Assembly: GCF_021391675.1 (NCBI RefSeq)
Contig: NZ_CP090095.1
Location: 2,299,501 to 2,363,500, forward strand
Direction: 5' to 3'
Origin: Neorhizobium galegae
GTDB taxonomy: Bacteria; Pseudomonadota; Alphaproteobacteria; Rhizobiales; Rhizobiaceae
DNA length: 64,000 nucleotides
Part shown: positions 62,733 through 64,000 of the stretch, in pieces
How positions within the stretch are numbered: the stretch's first letter is position 1
Layout of the letters: every line of letters starts with the position of its first letter
Program-made: the position numbers and the translations under genes
The notes under the pieces: model-generated
What the model saw: the letters and a program-made list of their open reading frames with translations, nothing else
What the model was told of the DNA's origin: nothing
The model's database searches: none

Positions 62733-63161
62733 ATGCCCATTACGCTCACCGTGCCCGAAGGCCTGCTATCGCCACAAGCGCAGGCCGAGGCCTTTTCCGG
62801 ATTAACAGACGCGATTCTCGAAGTCTCGGGTCTGACCGGCAATGCCTTCATGACAGCCAACATCGTGGGTTCGATCAACGTGTTGCCGAAGGACAATATG
62901 CTTGCCGGTGGCAAGGTGGTGGCAGCAGCTTTTATCGAACTTAAGCTCCCCGAGATCGCCCTGGCGACGCCTGAGGCTAAAAACGCTTTTATCGAGAAGG
63001 CAACGGATGTCGTCGAAAAGGCGGCTGGGGGACGGCTGAAGCGTGAACATATCTGGTCAAACATAGTCTACGCTCCCGAAGGAGCCTGGGGCATCGCCGG
63101 CCGCAGCTACGACAATGCCAGCTTGATCGAGGCCATAGCGGGCACCGGTGTCACCCTGTAG
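62733..63161 (+). CDS. tautomerase-family protein (4-oxalocrotonate tautomerase-like)
   Basis: 142 residues, beginning Met-Pro: Pro2 becomes the N-terminal catalytic base of the tautomerase superfamily after Met removal. The two-domain length and segments such as TANIVGSINVLPKDNMLAGGK and YAPEGAWGIAGRSYDNASLIEAIAG suggest a fused-subunit member. Substrate unknown; some relatives work on dehalogenation or aromatic-degradation intermediates. It is divergent from the TetR gene that probably controls it, behind the operator-like repeat. ATG 62733 has GAGGAG about 7 bases upstream. Confidence 0.8.
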   Translation: MPITLTVPEGLLSPQAQAEAFSGLTDAILEVSGLTGNAFMTANIVGSINVLPKDNMLAGGKVVAAAFIELKLPEIALATPEAKNAFIEKATDVVEKAAGGRLKREHIWSNIVYAPEGAWGIAGRSYDNASLIEAIAGTGVTL

Positions 63162-63244
63162 CGTTCGCATCTCTAAATTCCTCAAAGCTGGACTGCGAAA
63201 CGCCAAGATTTCGCGGTCTGGTACCTCTCATTGGAGGCCATGCC

Positions 63245-63655
63245 ATGCAGCTTGCCAACTATCTCTTTTTTACGACCCAGTGCGAAGCAGCGCTCGACTT
63301 CTATACCAAATGTGGCCTTGGTCGGGTCACTGCGCTCATGCGTCACGGCGACCACGGAGTGCCGCTCGCCTCTGAAAGTATGCGCGGCAAAGTCATGCAC
63401 TCCCGCTTCGAGGGACCTGGCCTTTTGTTCTTCGCCTCGGACAATCACGATGCCGAGCCGATGCGAGGCTCCGCTCACATGCTCATCATCGACGATCGCG
63501 CCACGACAGACCGATTATTCATGGCGCTTGCCGATGGCGGCAAGATTACCACACATCTGGCGGTGCAGCCGTGGGGCAGTTATTACGGCAAACTCACCGA
63601 CCGGTTCGGTGTCCAGTGGATGCTGGACTGCCTATCCCAGACTGCCGCGCGGTAA
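63245..63655 (+). CDS. VOC-superfamily (PhnB-like) protein
   Basis: 136 residues. The N-terminal motif LANYLFFTTQCEAALDFYTKCGLG and the C-terminal WGSYYGKLTDRFGVQWMLDC are typical of PhnB-like VOC proteins, with no established reaction. It follows the tautomerase gene by 83 bases; co-transcription is possible. ATG 63245 has a GGAGG about six bases upstream. No membrane segment. Confidence 0.85.
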   Translation: MQLANYLFFTTQCEAALDFYTKCGLGRVTALMRHGDHGVPLASESMRGKVMHSRFEGPGLLFFASDNHDAEPMRGSAHMLIIDDRATTDRLFMALADGGKITTHLAVQPWGSYYGKLTDRFGVQWMLDCLSQTAAR

Positions 63656-63728
63656 TAGCCGGCCGGTGATCGGAGTGCGATGTAGCTGCTGCGCAGAATA
63701 TCGCGCTTGGCGCGGACCGTCAGCAGTT

Positions 63729-63818
63729 TGGCGGAAGAGGTGGGATTCGAACCCACGGTACGGTTTCCCGCACGCCGGTTTTCAAGACCGGTTCCTTAAA
63801 CCACTCGGACACTCTTCC
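63729..63818 (-). tRNA. tRNA-Ser (anticodon TGA)
   Basis: A 90-base cloverleaf on the minus strand. Acceptor arms GGAAGAG (63812-63818 as complement) and CTCTTCC pair; the anticodon stem CCGGT/ACCGG encloses CTTGAAA, giving anticodon TGA (reads UCA); a long variable arm and T arm GGTTCGAATCC follow. The CCA end is encoded (63729-63731). Confidence 0.96.
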
Positions 63819-63871
63819 AGTGCGCTGGCTTTATAACGGTCACGCGTCCAGCGTCAACCTCACCTGCCCCA

Positions 63872-64000
63872 TCAGCCCTCGGCAAAGCTTTTCAGCGTCT
63901 CGCCCGAAAGCCTGTAACGGATCCACTCGCTCATCGGTTCGGCGCCGATCGCCCGGTAAACCCGGATCGCCGGTTCGTTCCAGTCGAGCACGCTCCATTC
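63872..64000 (-). CDS. GNAT-family N-acetyltransferase, C-terminal part
   Basis: The gene runs off the right edge. The 42 visible codons encode EWSVLDWNEPAIRVYRAIG, the C-terminal GNAT strand/helix that closes over acetyl-CoA (N-x-x-A-x-x-x-Y motif), ending with a stop at 63872-63874. Substrate unknown, and only the last third or less is seen. Confidence 0.75.
   Translation of the reverse strand, partial: EWSVLDWNEPAIRVYRAIGAEPMSEWIRYRLSGETLKSFAEG

Noticed and set aside
63729..64000. Integration site at tRNA-Ser
   Set aside because: The neighbours are an ordinary VOC gene and a GNAT gene; no integrase or direct repeat is seen.

Overview
The window is about 64 kb of high-GC chromosome from a member of the Rhizobiales, most likely the Rhizobium/Agrobacterium group. 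This is inferred from family content: a bathyphytochrome-type photoreceptor with an HWE kinase and C-terminal receiver, BTLCP, DUF1489, DUF2336, DUF599, DUF6894 and PAS_5-type proteins, the trpD-trpC-moaC-moeA order, and tpiA-secG next to pyrG. No search could be run, so genus is not assigned. Most of the window is ordinary core genome. There is no prophage, integrase, CRISPR array, rRNA or origin. The only mobile element is one IS30-type insertion sequence near 52.0-53.1 kb.

Layout. 0-9 kb: a partial SRPBCC gene, an EamA transporter, lipB, tRNA-Leu(GAG) with promoter and terminator, an OsmC protein, two BON-domain proteins, a peptide-deformylase-like protein that has lost metal ligands, mgtE, a MerR regulator behind a 22-bp operator-like palindrome, and DUF1624 and DUF599 membrane proteins. 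9-20 kb: a 33-residue membrane microprotein, sdaA, DUF1489, a DD-carboxypeptidase with SPOR domain, BTLCP, a double PilZ protein, a rhomboid protease, a CBS protein, a patatin, hisI. 20-31 kb: folE, an IscU-like scaffold, yidD, DUF1697, thrS behind a structured leader, an exported protein of unknown role, two flavoenzymes, a degenerate CitE-like protein, DUF2336, a GNAT enzyme and a frameshifted AI-2E-family permease.

31-46 kb: the phytochrome convergent with parE; an exported hydrolase, tpiA, secG, pyrG; an SDR; two divergent citrate-synthase paralogues, one fused to a DNA-binding domain, sharing a short intergenic region with a perfect palindrome; a VOC protein and a photolyase. 45-51 kb: one minus-strand run ppiD-trpD-trpC-moaC-moeA with tight or overlapping junctions. 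51-60 kb: DUF486, IS30, then the minus-strand run rlpA, dacF-like, tmk, holB, metG, tatD, MBL hydrolase; tatD carries a frameshift. 60-64 kb: DUF6894, a Crp/Fnr regulator, a divergent TetR-tautomerase pair with a perfect operator-like inverted repeat, a VOC protein, tRNA-Ser(TGA) and a partial GNAT gene.

The observations most worth following are the divergent citrate-synthase pair (an enzyme with its own DNA-binding domain next to a palindrome that overlaps possible divergent -35 boxes); three enzyme homologues that have lost catalytic or cluster-binding residues (Def-like, DacF-like, IscU-like); the 33-aa membrane protein; and two clear plus one possible single-base frameshift, all explained by one extra base, which raises the question of sequencing error against real decay. 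I did not find a convincing new multi-gene defence or mobile system.
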